DNA of 64,000 nt from JANQEU01 sp965601455 (GCA_965601455.1 OZ271831.1:682001-746000); one strand, 5' to 3'; counted from the first letter of the stretch, positions 46,162 through 55,885 are shown. Numbers and translations are program-made. Notes: generated by a model from the letters alone, not told the origin.

Positions 46162-47163
46162 ATGCCTGAACATAAAAAACCACTTATTCGCTATCATGTA
46201 ATTGACCGATGTATTCGGAATACGGCTAGACGCTACGCCTTTGAGGACCTGTTATCTGAAATCAACCAGGAGCTGGTGTATAGAAACCTGGAACCTATTG
46301 GGAAAACTACATTTTATCAGGATATAAAGGACATGCAGCTGGAGTTCAATGCGCCGATAGAAACGTATTGGCACAACAGGAAGAAATATTATCGATATAC
46401 AGACGATGATTATGCTTTCGGTAATCAGCCGTTGAATCAAGGAGAAGTGGAGCATCTTCGAGATTCAGTGATGATACTTAATCGGTTTTCTGGGCTGCCG
46501 GGTTTTGAATGGATTGATGATTTGATTTCCAAACTCGAGCTGGGGACTTATGATGAAGTGAACGACCCAACGGTTATTAGTTTTGAAAGTGACGAATTTC
46601 TAAAGGGAAAAGAGTTTATCGGACCGTTATTCAAAGCCATTCTGGATAAAAAAGTGTTAGATATAGGGTATCGTACTTTTTCATCGGACTCCGATAGGGT
46701 TCATCGCATTCATCCTTATCACCTCAAAGAATACGATTCAAGGTGGTATCTATTTGGATTATACAAAAGAAAGGATAGTCTGATTCCGTTAAGTGTTGAT
46801 AGGATCGTTGGTATTTCAGAAGCGAAACAAGAAGAATACATTCCTAATTCTAATTACAATTTTTCTGAATACTTTGAGGACATCATTGGCATAAGGCGAG
46901 ACCCTGGGGATGTTAAAAAAATTTATCTGCGGTTCAATTCTATCATGGCTCCCTACGTGTTAACTAAACCTCTACACGGGTCACAAAAAATCGTTAGGAA
47001 ACACGATGATGGAGTACTTGAAATCTCAATTGAAGTTATTCCTAATTTTGAATTAGACAGACTGATCTTTAGTTTTCGAAATGGGGTAGAGGTAACTGGT
47101 CCAGAGGACTATCGATCTCATATTAAAGTTTTACTTGAAGAATCGGCTGTCAATTATCAATAA
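46162..47163 (+). CDS. WYL-domain transcriptional regulator
   Basis: This 333-residue protein has an N-terminal winged-helix region (YHVIDRCIRNTARRYAFEDLL, then IGKTTFYQDIKDMQLEF), a WYL domain with IHPYHLKEYDSRWYLFGLYK near residue 190, and a C-terminal WCX-like part ending FRNGVEVTGPEDYRSHI. The ATG at 46162 is preferred over a TTG two codons earlier. WYL proteins bind nucleotides or other ligands and act as repressors or activators. No defence genes lie beside it, so it does not look like a CapW/BrxR controller of a defence island. Likely operators lie upstream. Confidence 0.88.
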   Translation: MPEHKKPLIRYHVIDRCIRNTARRYAFEDLLSEINQELVYRNLEPIGKTTFYQDIKDMQLEFNAPIETYWHNRKKYYRYTDDDYAFGNQPLNQGEVEHLRDSVMILNRFSGLPGFEWIDDLISKLELGTYDEVNDPTVISFESDEFLKGKEFIGPLFKAILDKKVLDIGYRTFSSDSDRVHRIHPYHLKEYDSRWYLFGLYKRKDSLIPLSVDRIVGISEAKQEEYIPNSNYNFSEYFEDIIGIRRDPGDVKKIYLRFNSIMAPYVLTKPLHGSQKIVRKHDDGVLEISIEVIPNFELDRLIFSFRNGVEVTGPEDYRSHIKVLLEESAVNYQ

Positions 47164-47364
47164 TTGATCAATTAATTGAAGGTAATTAAGAAGTCAGTTT
47201 TCTATTCAATTATTTCAATTCAATCTTGAAATAATTTTATTTAAGACTAAAAAAAAACAGGTTGCCCAATTATTTCTTTCTGGGCCCTAAGAATCTATCA
47301 GAAATTCATTAACATGACTTAGTTTTAAGGAAGTTACAACCATACTATGAAATCCGACCTGGAT

Positions 47365-48540
47365 ATGAGAAAAGTCACTTACACCTTTTTATGCTTGGTA
47401 GCCGGGACAATGGTATACGCCCAGACAGCAGTTACCAGTATTCCGTTCGAGTTATTTGGTGACCATATTTTCATCAAAGCGAGTGTAGACGGTAGTGAAC
47501 CTCTGGATTTTATATTTGATACTGGATCAGGTATTACTGTAATTGACAGAGAGGTGGCAGATGGGCTTGATTTGGTTCAAAAAGAAGTGCTTTTAAATGA
47601 AGGCATGGTGAGAGGGTCGTTAATCAAGAACAATACCATTGAGATCAACGGTTATCTCATGGAAAAGAATATCATTGTATATGCGGCTGATCTGGATCAT
47701 TTGGAGATAAGCCTAGGTAGGGATTTTGATGGAATTGTTGGATATGATTTCATGCGTCATCACACTGTGAGGATCAACTATAATGAGAAAATTCTTCAGG
47801 TGTATGAATACAACGAGGGCCCTAGCAAAGGAAATGCAATTCCTTTTGAATTAGTACATTCAATTCCAGTGATAAAAGGGACAGTTGTACTAAATAATGG
47901 TGAGCCACATGACGGGACATTCTTCGTTATGACTGGAGCTGGTACAACCATTGATTTCAATACTCCTTATGCAAATCAGTACGATGTAATCAACAAGACC
48001 GGAAGGCATTATTCCTATCCTATCAAAACCATTTCCGATGTGGAGGCGATCCAATACGAAGGGCACATTGTCTCGTTTGAATTTGGTCCAGAAAAACTAG
48101 AAGATATTGCCGTTGGAATTAGTCAGGTTAAATCAGGCATACATGGACATCCGGAGGTATCTGGAATTTTGGGTAATCAAATCCTGAGTATGTATAACAT
48201 TACCTACGATTATGGTAATCAGGTGCTTTACATGACCCGAAACAGGCGTTATGGCAAGTTACTGCATGCCAATTGTGCCGGAATTGATGTACAGTTATCT
48301 ACAGATAAAAGAAAAGTATTAATCCATCAGATTTTTGAAGATAGTCCCGCTTCTGAGGCCGGTCTTCAAATAGATACTGAAATTGTAGAGGTGAATGGAC
48401 AAAGATCATTAGCGGAAATAAATATGGCTGAGATCAAAAATCTATTTCGTCAAGATGGATCCACCATGAATATCGTGGTGAATGAAAATGGCACAAACAG
48501 GGAAGTTACCTTGCAACTACGGTCACTGGTAGCTGACTAA
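47365..48540 (+). CDS. Retropepsin-like aspartyl protease with C-terminal PDZ domain, secreted
   Basis: This 391-residue protein has a signal peptide (MRKVTYTFLCLVAGTMVYAQ). A first aspartyl-protease half carries Asp52 in FIFDTGSGITVID. A second, similar half reads FFVMTGAGTTIDFN, where the expected Asp is replaced by Met, so only one catalytic acid is visible. A PDZ domain follows near residues 290-370 (SPASEAGLQIDTEIVEVNGQ). Two-repeat secreted aspartyl proteases with PDZ are common in Bacteroidota. With one active-site Asp missing, activity may need dimerisation or be lost. Its stop overlaps the PiT stop as CTAA. Confidence 0.82.
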   Translation: MRKVTYTFLCLVAGTMVYAQTAVTSIPFELFGDHIFIKASVDGSEPLDFIFDTGSGITVIDREVADGLDLVQKEVLLNEGMVRGSLIKNNTIEINGYLMEKNIIVYAADLDHLEISLGRDFDGIVGYDFMRHHTVRINYNEKILQVYEYNEGPSKGNAIPFELVHSIPVIKGTVVLNNGEPHDGTFFVMTGAGTTIDFNTPYANQYDVINKTGRHYSYPIKTISDVEAIQYEGHIVSFEFGPEKLEDIAVGISQVKSGIHGHPEVSGILGNQILSMYNITYDYGNQVLYMTRNRRYGKLLHANCAGIDVQLSTDKRKVLIHQIFEDSPASEAGLQIDTEIVEVNGQRSLAEINMAEIKNLFRQDGSTMNIVVNENGTNREVTLQLRSLVAD

Positions 48541-50126
48541 TTCCGAGACTTTTTTTTCCTTTCCTCATCTCTTTTTTCACGGTTTCTGTGCATTCGCATT
48601 GAATTGATTATTAAAAAGGCTATTACGGCGACTAAGACGATTATTCCCGGTAATCCAAAGGTCCAGATCAGAAAAGCAATTAGACCTGAAACGGAGAATG
48701 CTATCAGTGCAGTCATAAACCATCCACCAATAACATTAATAACTCCTGATACTCTATAAACAGCCGATTTTGATCCCCAAGCCCTGTCTGCAAGCGAAGT
48801 TCCCATGGCTACCATGAATGATACGTAGGTCGTGGAAAGGGGAAGTTTCATGGAAGTGGCGACGGCGATGAGCAGACTGGCAGTAGTCAGATTAACTGAG
48901 GCTCTTACCAGATCAAAAGCAGGAGCATCTTCTTCTTTTAAGGATTCCGTTTTTTGGAAATTGGCCCGGATTTGATCTCTGATTTTTTGGGGAACTAGAG
49001 CTCTTATTGTGGAGTAGATTACCAGAAAAGTCTTTACTGTAAGTTCTGCCAGTAGATGTGCTTTAAATTTTTCCGTTGTTGAAACCTGGCTACTTAAGTT
49101 GACTTCGGTTGCTGTTACAGTTTGGGCTTTTTTTGACTTCCATAAAGTAACGACCATAATTGCTCCGGCAATCATTAGCAGATAGGTAGGCGTTGGAACC
49201 TGTTCGGATAGCGCAGTCATCATATATGAATCCGGAGAAGCTCCAGACTCTCGCCAGTCAAGGAAAGATGAAAAACCTGCAATAGGGACACCGATAAAAT
49301 TTACCAAATCATTATTGGCAAAGGCCATAGCCAGTGAAAAGGTACCGGCAAATACAATGACCCTCAGGACATTTATTTTTGTGTATCGCAGGATAAATAT
49401 GAATACCAATGCCCAAAAGGCAGTGGCACCAAGAATGATCAAAATGGTATTGGACTGTATCCAGATCACGGACTCTTCACTTAGGAAATCTGATCCATTT
49501 AAGCCTTTACCTATCAGGAAATAGCTTAAAACAGCTAGTGCCAAACCACCCCAGATTGGTCCGATTCTTTCTATTCTCCTTTCATAATTAAAGCTGAAGA
49601 TTAAGCGAGAAATAAATTGAACTACAGCTCCAACGGTAAAGGCAATACCCACTGAAATAAAAATCCCCAGAATGATTTGTATCGCCTTGGAGGTATTTAT
49701 ATAGCTGATTATCTCGTCTATTCCACCCCCACCGCCGGTGATCTTAATGATCGACATGATAACTGAAGCTCCCAGTAATTCAAATACAATGGAAACCGTA
49801 GTAGAGGTGGGCATTCCGAATGTATTAAAGAAATCAAGCAGGACGATATCTGTAAGCATTACGGCGAGAAAAATGATCATGACCTCTGAAAAGGAGAATA
49901 GCTCGGGATTGAAAATACCTTTCCGTGCTACCTCCATCATCCCCGATGAAAACATTGCCCCGGTAATGATTCCTAAACTGGCAACGACCAATATTACCTG
50001 TCGACTGGCTACTTTAGACCCGATTGCACTGTTTAAGAAGTTTACAGCGTCGTTACTTACTCCCACGACCAGGTCGGAGGCTGCTAACACAAATAGCAGG
50101 ATGATCAGGAATAAGTAAAAGTCCAT
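48537..50126 (-). CDS. Inorganic phosphate transporter, PiT family
   Basis: This 529-residue protein has about 10-12 membrane helices. The PiT signature repeats are present as VGVSNDAVNFLNSAIGSK near residue 22 and as MPTSTTVSIVFELLG and LPLSTTYVSFMVAMGTSLA. A cytoplasmic insert (about 325-390) is rich in charged residues, and the C-terminus is highly basic. PiT proteins import phosphate with protons, sodium or as metal-phosphate. An inverted repeat, TAACTGA-ATGTTG-TCAGTTA (50166-50185), lies 40 nt upstream of the start and may be a regulatory site. No PhoU-like gene is adjacent. Confidence 0.92.
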   Translation of the reverse strand: MDFYLFLIILLFVLAASDLVVGVSNDAVNFLNSAIGSKVASRQVILVVASLGIITGAMFSSGMMEVARKGIFNPELFSFSEVMIIFLAVMLTDIVLLDFFNTFGMPTSTTVSIVFELLGASVIMSIIKITGGGGGIDEIISYINTSKAIQIILGIFISVGIAFTVGAVVQFISRLIFSFNYERRIERIGPIWGGLALAVLSYFLIGKGLNGSDFLSEESVIWIQSNTILIILGATAFWALVFIFILRYTKINVLRVIVFAGTFSLAMAFANNDLVNFIGVPIAGFSSFLDWRESGASPDSYMMTALSEQVPTPTYLLMIAGAIMVVTLWKSKKAQTVTATEVNLSSQVSTTEKFKAHLLAELTVKTFLVIYSTIRALVPQKIRDQIRANFQKTESLKEEDAPAFDLVRASVNLTTASLLIAVATSMKLPLSTTYVSFMVAMGTSLADRAWGSKSAVYRVSGVINVIGGWFMTALIAFSVSGLIAFLIWTFGLPGIIVLVAVIAFLIINSMRMHRNREKRDEERKKKSRN

Positions 50127-50165
50127 TTAGACGAGTAATTTGTAAATTGAAGGTAAAAAATATGT

Positions 50166-50185
50166 TAACTGAATGTTGTCAGTTA
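50166..50185. promoter_or_regulatory. Inverted repeat upstream of the PiT gene
   Basis: TAACTGA-ATGTTG-TCAGTTA, a perfect 7-bp inverted repeat with a 6-nt centre, lies about 40 nt upstream of the PiT start. It could be an operator or leader hairpin. No regulator is adjacent. Confidence 0.35.
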
Positions 50186-50231
50186 GCTATTTTTCTCTTC
50201 ATGTATGGCAACAAAGTGGAAATCATGAAAC

Positions 50232-50263
50232 AAAAAAAGTCCCGGGTAATCGGGACTTTTTTT
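50232..50263 (-). terminator. Terminator of the hypothetical lipoprotein gene (bidirectional shape)
   Basis: A perfect 7-bp stem AGTCCCG-GGTAAT-CGGGACT (50238-50257) with seven A residues on the left and seven T residues on the right. The minus-strand reading ends the transcript from the lipoprotein gene whose stop is at 50284. Confidence 0.85.
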
Positions 50264-50283
50264 AGTATGATATTTAGGTATTA

Positions 50284-51408
50284 CTACTCAAATTGTACGG
50301 ATAAATCGCTTATTTCCGATGGATTGAATGGAACCAGGTTTTGAATTCTGTCAACAAGTGGATCCCATTCTGTCCCGGGTGAGGTTCCTCCCTGTATAAA
50401 TCCTCCTTCGCCAAAATATCCAGGAGCTTCCGTATTGGCAAGGTATTGATCGATTAAATCCTGTGGAAGGTTTGGCCACAACTCCAGGATTTGATCAGTA
50501 AACACCTGTTTGATACTATAATCTATCAGAAGGGTTTCTCTATCATCCGCATCCAGGTTACTCGGAGGTAGACCAACTTCAGCAACACCGATACGTTGTC
50601 CTCGGATACCTGAGGCCACGAAAGCCCAGTTGAAGCCAACATCACTGGTAAAAAATGATGCATTGGGATGATTTGAGTTGCCATACAAGTCTACGGTTTC
50701 ACCGGTTTTCCCTACAAACATTTTCAAGTTATCAACTGAGTAAGGGTCTTCAAGCGGGTTTTCCAGTGTCAGGCCAGAAATGGAGACAATCATATGTGAT
50801 TCATATCCAAGGTCGCTCTCGTCTACATATTCAATTTGATAAACTGCATCCGGGTTTCTGGCTTCATCTCTTCTGTTAATATTATATGGTTTCAAGATGG
50901 CTACCCCACTGATAGGGTCCGTATTCCAGTATATCTGAAGGGCCTTTCCTCCATCAACATTACCTTCGGAGTCGGCGTCTGTTACTAACATGTTGTATTC
51001 ATATTCTTTTCCTTCAAAGACACCTCCTTTAAATACTTCAAGATTTTTCACTCTGTCGTCATCATCGCTTACATACGATAGGAAGATCACATCAGCAATG
51101 TTGAACTGCCGAATTCCTGAAATAATATCTTGTACTACATTGCCAGAGGCTTCACCCAGTCGAATGAAGAAGCGTAAAGCCTCATAGATATCGTTTCCAC
51201 TAAGCTCTTCTGCAACTCTCATCTGAGAATCAGTAATTCGCTCATTCGAGAAATTTCCGGTAGTCAATGATTCCGGGATTTCAACACTGAAACGTTCAGG
51301 TATAATGTTTTGCTGCGTCTGTGGAGTTTCAATGTCATCATCGCAAGAGGCCATACCTATTACCATGGCTACTGCTAACAAAATGGATGAAATTCTAAAA
51401 TTTTTCAT
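50284..51408 (-). CDS. Hypothetical lipoprotein
   Basis: This 374-residue protein has a lipoprotein signal, MKNFRISSILLAVAMVIG, followed by MASC with Asp-Asp-Asp after the Cys, the acidic pattern often linked to outer-membrane or surface export in Bacteroidota. The mature protein is acidic and shows mixed alpha/beta character without recognisable domains. No name is given. It has its own promoter and terminator, so it is probably monocistronic, and it lies downstream of the TonB/DUF4249 operon. Confidence 0.75.
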   Translation of the reverse strand: MKNFRISSILLAVAMVIGMASCDDDIETPQTQQNIIPERFSVEIPESLTTGNFSNERITDSQMRVAEELSGNDIYEALRFFIRLGEASGNVVQDIISGIRQFNIADVIFLSYVSDDDDRVKNLEVFKGGVFEGKEYEYNMLVTDADSEGNVDGGKALQIYWNTDPISGVAILKPYNINRRDEARNPDAVYQIEYVDESDLGYESHMIVSISGLTLENPLEDPYSVDNLKMFVGKTGETVDLYGNSNHPNASFFTSDVGFNWAFVASGIRGQRIGVAEVGLPPSNLDADDRETLLIDYSIKQVFTDQILELWPNLPQDLIDQYLANTEAPGYFGEGGFIQGGTSPGTEWDPLVDRIQNLVPFNPSEISDLSVQFE

Positions 51409-51479
51409 GTTCTTCTACTTATTGTGAGGTTTTCCTCGGTTTTGATATTACCACACACAGATTGATAAACACCCTAGAA

Positions 51480-51510
51480 AAAATGTAAAAAAATCTTCTG
51501 TAAATTCAAA
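51480..51510 (-). promoter_or_regulatory. Promoter upstream of the hypothetical lipoprotein gene
   Basis: On the minus strand TTTG (51510-51507), 19 nt, then TACATTTT (51487-51480) matches the TTTG-N19-TAnnTTTG consensus at all but the last base. The start codon at 51408 is about 70 nt downstream. A perfect palindrome, AAATGATATCATTT (51508-51521), overlaps the -33 element. Confidence 0.45.
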
Positions 51511-51544
51511 TGATATCATTTATATAAGGTTAAATCACTGATTA

Positions 51545-52324
51545 TCAGTTAACTATCGTTGTATCAACATCAACCATAGAGACACCAAAAAAACCCAATG
51601 CTCCCCCTGAGAAGTTTGTAATCACATTTCCAGGGGTTACATCGAACAGTCCACCGCGCCAGTCTACCTCCGATAGAAATGAACGGGCAAACTCCTGGTG
51701 CTGCGGGCTTAGGGAATATTTTTTTCTTACCAGGATGGATCCAGGAGGAAAACTCAGTTCCTCTTTTTCTGGAGGAATGATGCTGTTGACGTCAATAACA
51801 TTCAATGTATAGTAGTATGACCTGAGATGCTGAGTTCCTTCTTCATCATTGAAAAAAACATTGACCTCCGTCATAGAAGGTTCCGGTGAATCCTGGTATT
51901 CAAATTGAAATAAACCCTCTTCATTTATCTCAACTTTTGGCGGTTGGAGTGGGGATAAAAAATCCGCTTGAGCAAAAGCAGAATATGTTTGATCGGCATA
52001 CAACACAGATAGTCGATATGTTCGGTTTACCACTGCACGGACTGGGAAAGGTAACTGATATACTCCAGGACTTTCAAATACGCGGCGAAGCCGAACAGTA
52101 TTCTCCCCATCATTAAGAAAAACCCGAGCATTTTGAATAGGCACCGCTTGTTGGTCCAAACTTGAAAAGGAACTACTTAATTTCACCTGGTGCCTAATAT
52201 TCTCATTAGTCAATAAGCCTTCGATTATCAAAATTGGCTCATCGGGTTTGATATCAGGGGCCGAATCGAGAACCTCACAAGCCATTAGCAATCCAAAAAA
52301 TAAGAAGAATGGGATTTTTTTCAT
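51545..52324 (-). CDS. DUF4249 lipoprotein
   Basis: This 259-residue protein has a lipoprotein signal MKKIPFFLFFGLLMAC. The DUF4249 pattern follows: PDEPILIIEGLLTNENIRHQVKLS near residue 27, then a carboxypeptidase-like beta-sandwich (IQNARVFLNDGEN, VVNRTYRLSVLYADQTYSA) and a C-terminal IVSF-type core ending NFSGGALGFFGVSM. DUF4249 proteins accompany TonB receptors in Bacteroidota. The ATG overlaps the receptor stop as ATGA, so the two are coupled. Confidence 0.85.
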   Translation of the reverse strand: MKKIPFFLFFGLLMACEVLDSAPDIKPDEPILIIEGLLTNENIRHQVKLSSSFSSLDQQAVPIQNARVFLNDGENTVRLRRVFESPGVYQLPFPVRAVVNRTYRLSVLYADQTYSAFAQADFLSPLQPPKVEINEEGLFQFEYQDSPEPSMTEVNVFFNDEEGTQHLRSYYYTLNVIDVNSIIPPEKEELSFPPGSILVRKKYSLSPQHQEFARSFLSEVDWRGGLFDVTPGNVITNFSGGALGFFGVSMVDVDTTIVN

Positions 52325-54912
52325 AGGCTGAATGTATAGGTTAACGATGGAACCAATTGATAAACGAAAAGCTTAGTTGGAACTATTTCATTATTACCCA
52401 AAGTATTTGTTGGTACTCTGAATACACCATCTTCTACTTCCACTTTATTATTACTTTTTAGAATGGGGTTTTGTTGGCCGTATAGGTTAAAAAGGGAAAA
52501 AGCGACATAATGTTTGAAAGGCTGCTCTCGTTTATTTAGGCGGTAGTTGATACTAAAGTCAAATCGATGATAGGTTGGGAAACGGTCATTATTAATGCTT
52601 GAATAAACAGGTACCACACGTTGCTGATATTCATAGTAGGAAGTTGGGCTTGTGAGAGTTGCCCCAGAACTGATGTAGAGGGTTCCAGCCATAGTTAATC
52701 GTGGAGTCCACTGAATGCTTCCGTTACTTACCCATTGATGCGGCCTATCCCAAAGCGTGGGATAAATCTTCCCATTATTGATTTCCTTAATTCGACGGAA
52801 AGATCTTCCATAGGCATAACTCATCCAGCCGGTGAATCTTCCCGAGGTTTTGTTTATCGTAAACTCGATACCGTACGCCCAACCGATTCCAGATCGAAGC
52901 TCCGCTTCTAAGGTAGGGTTAAGCAACAGTTGGCTTTGATTACTATAGTCCACTTGGTTATCAAGGAATTTATAGTATGATTCGATACTGAAGGTATAGG
53001 AGCGAGGCCTGGAGAACCAACCAAGAGCAAATTGATGTCCAATCTGTGGTCTAAGATTAACACTTGCAGGAAGCCAGACTTCCAAATTGTTAAAGGGGCT
53101 TATTGAATTACTAATAAGCGAGATATACTGGACATTCTTTGAGTAGTTGAATTTTAGGATCTGACCTTTCTGAAGATGATAAGATAGTCCTAATCTTGGC
53201 TCCAGATTGGCAAACCCGTTGTAAGGCTCTCTCGTGTTGTATGTGGTATCACCTACAACATCATACGAGTCGTCGATTTCAAATTCTATGGTCTTACCAA
53301 AATTTGTCCATGTACTCACACGAATTCCTGCTGTCAACACCCAACTATTAGACAATTCCCATTCGTAGTCTCCATAAAATGACAGGTCTACAGTATTCCT
53401 TTTGGGTATAAACGGATATCCCGTCGGTATCAAACCTGTGGAGTCCTCGACATTGCCCGGGTTAAAATTATGACCACCCAGGATCGCTCCAAAATGCAAA
53501 GTGCGGGTAGGGGTATCGAAATATGTAAAATCCGTTTTGAGACTGGCATTCGAAATATGATTTTTCCAAAAAAGGTTGGGTCCACCAACCAGTTCATAGT
53601 CGTATCTACTGACATAAAACGTAGTGTTAGAAAAAAGTTGATCTCCCCATATGGAATTCCAACGAACGGTTCCGGCATTGTTTTGCCACCGAACTCCACC
53701 TTCACCCAGGAATTCATCCCTTCCGGAAAATAGGGACAGATAGAGCCTGTTACTCTCGTTTATTTCCAGATTCGTTTTCGCATTAAAATCTGAAAAGTAG
53801 AAGCTACTAATGTCTGGATTATTTGCCTGAAGCAGGGCACCAATGAATGAACGACGTCCGGAAAGGAAGTATGAGCTTTCACCTTTTTTTATTGGGCCTT
53901 CTATTGATAATCTGCCAGATATCATACCCAGGCTTCCGTTCATCCCAAATTTATTCATGTTACCGTCGTTGGTTTTGATGTCCAGAACGGATGAAATCCT
54001 ACCTCCGAATCTAGCAGGTAGATTACCTTTATATAAATGCATCGTTTTGATGGCTTCCGGGCGAAAGGAGCTAAATAGGCCCAGGAAATGTGCTGGATTG
54101 TAAATCGGTGCTTCGTCGACGAGAATCTGATTCTGGTCACGATCTCCACCGCGAACGTTGAAAAATGTGGACCCATCACGGAATAGTTGTACACCAGGAA
54201 CAATGTCTAATGCTTTAACCACATCGGACTCTCCAAGGGCAGCAGGTTTTTGAAGAACAATTCGACTATCAATTTCAGTCGCCGACCGAAGGATGTTTTC
54301 CACTCTTTGCACGGAATCAGTTGGATTCACTTCGACTTCATTGAGCAAATTTGATGAAGGCTTTAGAGCTATATCCCGTCGGGTGTCGAGACGAAGATCT
54401 ATGGGGTAATCCAAAGGGTCGTAACCGATAAAAGAAAAGGAAAGGGTATAGCTCCCTTTATCCAGTGTAATAGAGTAAAAACCATACGTATTGGTCACTG
54501 TACCATTAGCGGTCCCATTTACGCGAATAGTCGCTCCCAAAAGGGTCTCTCCGTCTTCAAAATCTGAAATATACCCACTGATTGTAGCGGTGTTCTCAAT
54601 AGTTAAAGAAGATTTACGAAGTATAATTTGATCACCTAGGATTTTAAATTCCATAGGGAGACCATTTGAAATGAGTTCCAGAACCTCTGGTAGGGGGCTT
54701 TCGATCACGTTAAGATCAATTTTAGTCTTAATGGGAACCTGTTTTGCGCTGTACGCAAAGTCGATGTTGTGAGCTTGAGAAAGCTCATCCAAGATTTCAT
54801 CAATTGGTGTCTGGCTGTAATTGACGGATATCAGTATCTTCTGATAGTGGTCTTGGGCAACTAAGGCAAAACAAATGATGAAAAAGAGTCCTGTAATGGA
54901 GGTTTTCAGCAT
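52321..54912 (-). CDS. TonB-dependent receptor with STN domain
   Basis: This 863-residue protein starts at the ATG at 54912, where a signal peptide appears (MLKTSITGLFFIICFALVAQ). An ATG 63 codons upstream lies inside the fecR coding region. A STN domain (residues about 25-95: QTPIDEILDELSQAHNIDFAYS) is followed by a carboxypeptidase-regulatory-like domain, a TonB plug (GGDRDQNQILVDEAPIYNP) and a C-terminal 22-strand barrel ending LVPSLTYTFSL. The STN domain marks it as a cell-surface signalling receptor paired with the FecR and sigma genes just upstream. The substrate is unknown. Confidence 0.9.
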   Translation of the reverse strand: MLKTSITGLFFIICFALVAQDHYQKILISVNYSQTPIDEILDELSQAHNIDFAYSAKQVPIKTKIDLNVIESPLPEVLELISNGLPMEFKILGDQIILRKSSLTIENTATISGYISDFEDGETLLGATIRVNGTANGTVTNTYGFYSITLDKGSYTLSFSFIGYDPLDYPIDLRLDTRRDIALKPSSNLLNEVEVNPTDSVQRVENILRSATEIDSRIVLQKPAALGESDVVKALDIVPGVQLFRDGSTFFNVRGGDRDQNQILVDEAPIYNPAHFLGLFSSFRPEAIKTMHLYKGNLPARFGGRISSVLDIKTNDGNMNKFGMNGSLGMISGRLSIEGPIKKGESSYFLSGRRSFIGALLQANNPDISSFYFSDFNAKTNLEINESNRLYLSLFSGRDEFLGEGGVRWQNNAGTVRWNSIWGDQLFSNTTFYVSRYDYELVGGPNLFWKNHISNASLKTDFTYFDTPTRTLHFGAILGGHNFNPGNVEDSTGLIPTGYPFIPKRNTVDLSFYGDYEWELSNSWVLTAGIRVSTWTNFGKTIEFEIDDSYDVVGDTTYNTREPYNGFANLEPRLGLSYHLQKGQILKFNYSKNVQYISLISNSISPFNNLEVWLPASVNLRPQIGHQFALGWFSRPRSYTFSIESYYKFLDNQVDYSNQSQLLLNPTLEAELRSGIGWAYGIEFTINKTSGRFTGWMSYAYGRSFRRIKEINNGKIYPTLWDRPHQWVSNGSIQWTPRLTMAGTLYISSGATLTSPTSYYEYQQRVVPVYSSINNDRFPTYHRFDFSINYRLNKREQPFKHYVAFSLFNLYGQQNPILKSNNKVEVEDGVFRVPTNTLGNNEIVPTKLFVYQLVPSLTYTFSL

Positions 54913-54922
54913 GTAGGAAAGC

Positions 54923-55885
54923 TTATTGACAACCCATTCCTTCCAGAATGACTTTATCTTGATCTTTTTTCGGTTCCAAATCGAGAATGGATGATAATAT
55001 TTGAACGACCTGATCAAAAGGTAATTGTTCAAAATTCGCTGTAACAGGGCAATTACCTGCTGTGGTTTGTTGAATAAATACGGTTTGTGCGTAAGCCGCA
55101 TTTATTAGGTTTACAACCTCAGAAAGCGGGGTATTATCGAAAGAGAAGACTTTTGTTCTCCAGGATTGGAAATTGGGATTGTCGTTGTATACTTTGAAGA
55201 GCCGTTCTGTTTGTTTATCGAATATTCCTTTTTCTCCGGGTTGCAAAGCAATGGCCGTCCCGCTTGCTTGCATAGAGACTTTACCTTCCACCAGTACTAC
55301 CTCGACACGGTCGTGTAAGCTGTTTACATTGAAACTTGTGCCCAGGACCTGAATATTTAGTTCTCCGGTGCTAATAATAAATGGTTTTTGATCTCGGGTA
55401 ATGTCAAAAAATCCTTCCCCGTCAAAAAGGATTTCCCTTTTCTCCTCATTGAAGTCAGAACGGAAAGATATCATGGAACCTTCTTTGAGTGTGATGGATG
55501 ATCTATCCGGAAGCTGATGTTCGATTAATTCGTTGGCAATTATCTCGTGTGACCGGTTGGTGAACTGAAGAATGACCAGGGTAGCGCTTATCGCTAGGAT
55601 TAGTGCAGCTGCAATCCTGAACCAGGTTTGATTCTTATTGGGACCCGTCTCAGGGGTATCAATTGCCTTATCCAGTCGTTGCCATTCTTTTTCTACCTCT
55701 TGTTCCGTTATTCCTTTGGCCTGTTGTGTAAGTTCGTAGGTCTTCGCTAGAGACTGATAGATTTTTTCATTTTCAGGTTCAGTTCTTAATTGACTGAGTG
55801 AGGATATCTCTTCTTCTGAAGCCTCCTTGGCCAATTCCTTAACGATTAGGTTGATCAATAGTTCGTTATCGTTCGTTTCCTTCAT
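54923..55885 (-). CDS. FecR-family anti-sigma factor
   Basis: This 320-residue protein has a cytoplasmic N-terminal anti-sigma domain, one membrane helix (about 95-115, FRIAAALILAISATLVIL), and a periplasmic FecR domain with LPDRSSITLKEGSMISFR, GEGFFDI and VLGTSFNVN. A secretin/TonB short N-terminal-like domain ends the protein. Its ATG at 55885 overlaps the sigma stop as ATGA; another ATG two codons earlier is possible. It should bind the sigma factor until the STN receptor signals. Confidence 0.9.
   Translation of the reverse strand: MKETNDNELLINLIVKELAKEASEEEISSLSQLRTEPENEKIYQSLAKTYELTQQAKGITEQEVEKEWQRLDKAIDTPETGPNKNQTWFRIAAALILAISATLVILQFTNRSHEIIANELIEHQLPDRSSITLKEGSMISFRSDFNEEKREILFDGEGFFDITRDQKPFIISTGELNIQVLGTSFNVNSLHDRVEVVLVEGKVSMQASGTAIALQPGEKGIFDKQTERLFKVYNDNPNFQSWRTKVFSFDNTPLSEVVNLINAAYAQTVFIQQTTAGNCPVTANFEQLPFDQVVQILSSILDLEPKKDQDKVILEGMGCQ

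Noticed and set aside
46162..47163. WYL protein as controller of a defence island (CapW/BrxR-like)
   Set aside because: Neighbours are an outer-membrane barrel, a small ORF and an aspartyl protease, not defence genes.
47236..47296. GCCCA/TGGGC hairpin with A-run between the WYL and aspartyl-protease genes as a terminator
   Set aside because: The stem is only 5 bp, the U-tract would be on the minus strand and separated from the stem; too weak to call.
50284..51408. DUF4856-type lipoprotein
   Set aside because: Length and lipobox fit, but the characteristic motifs were not recognised, so it is left as hypothetical.
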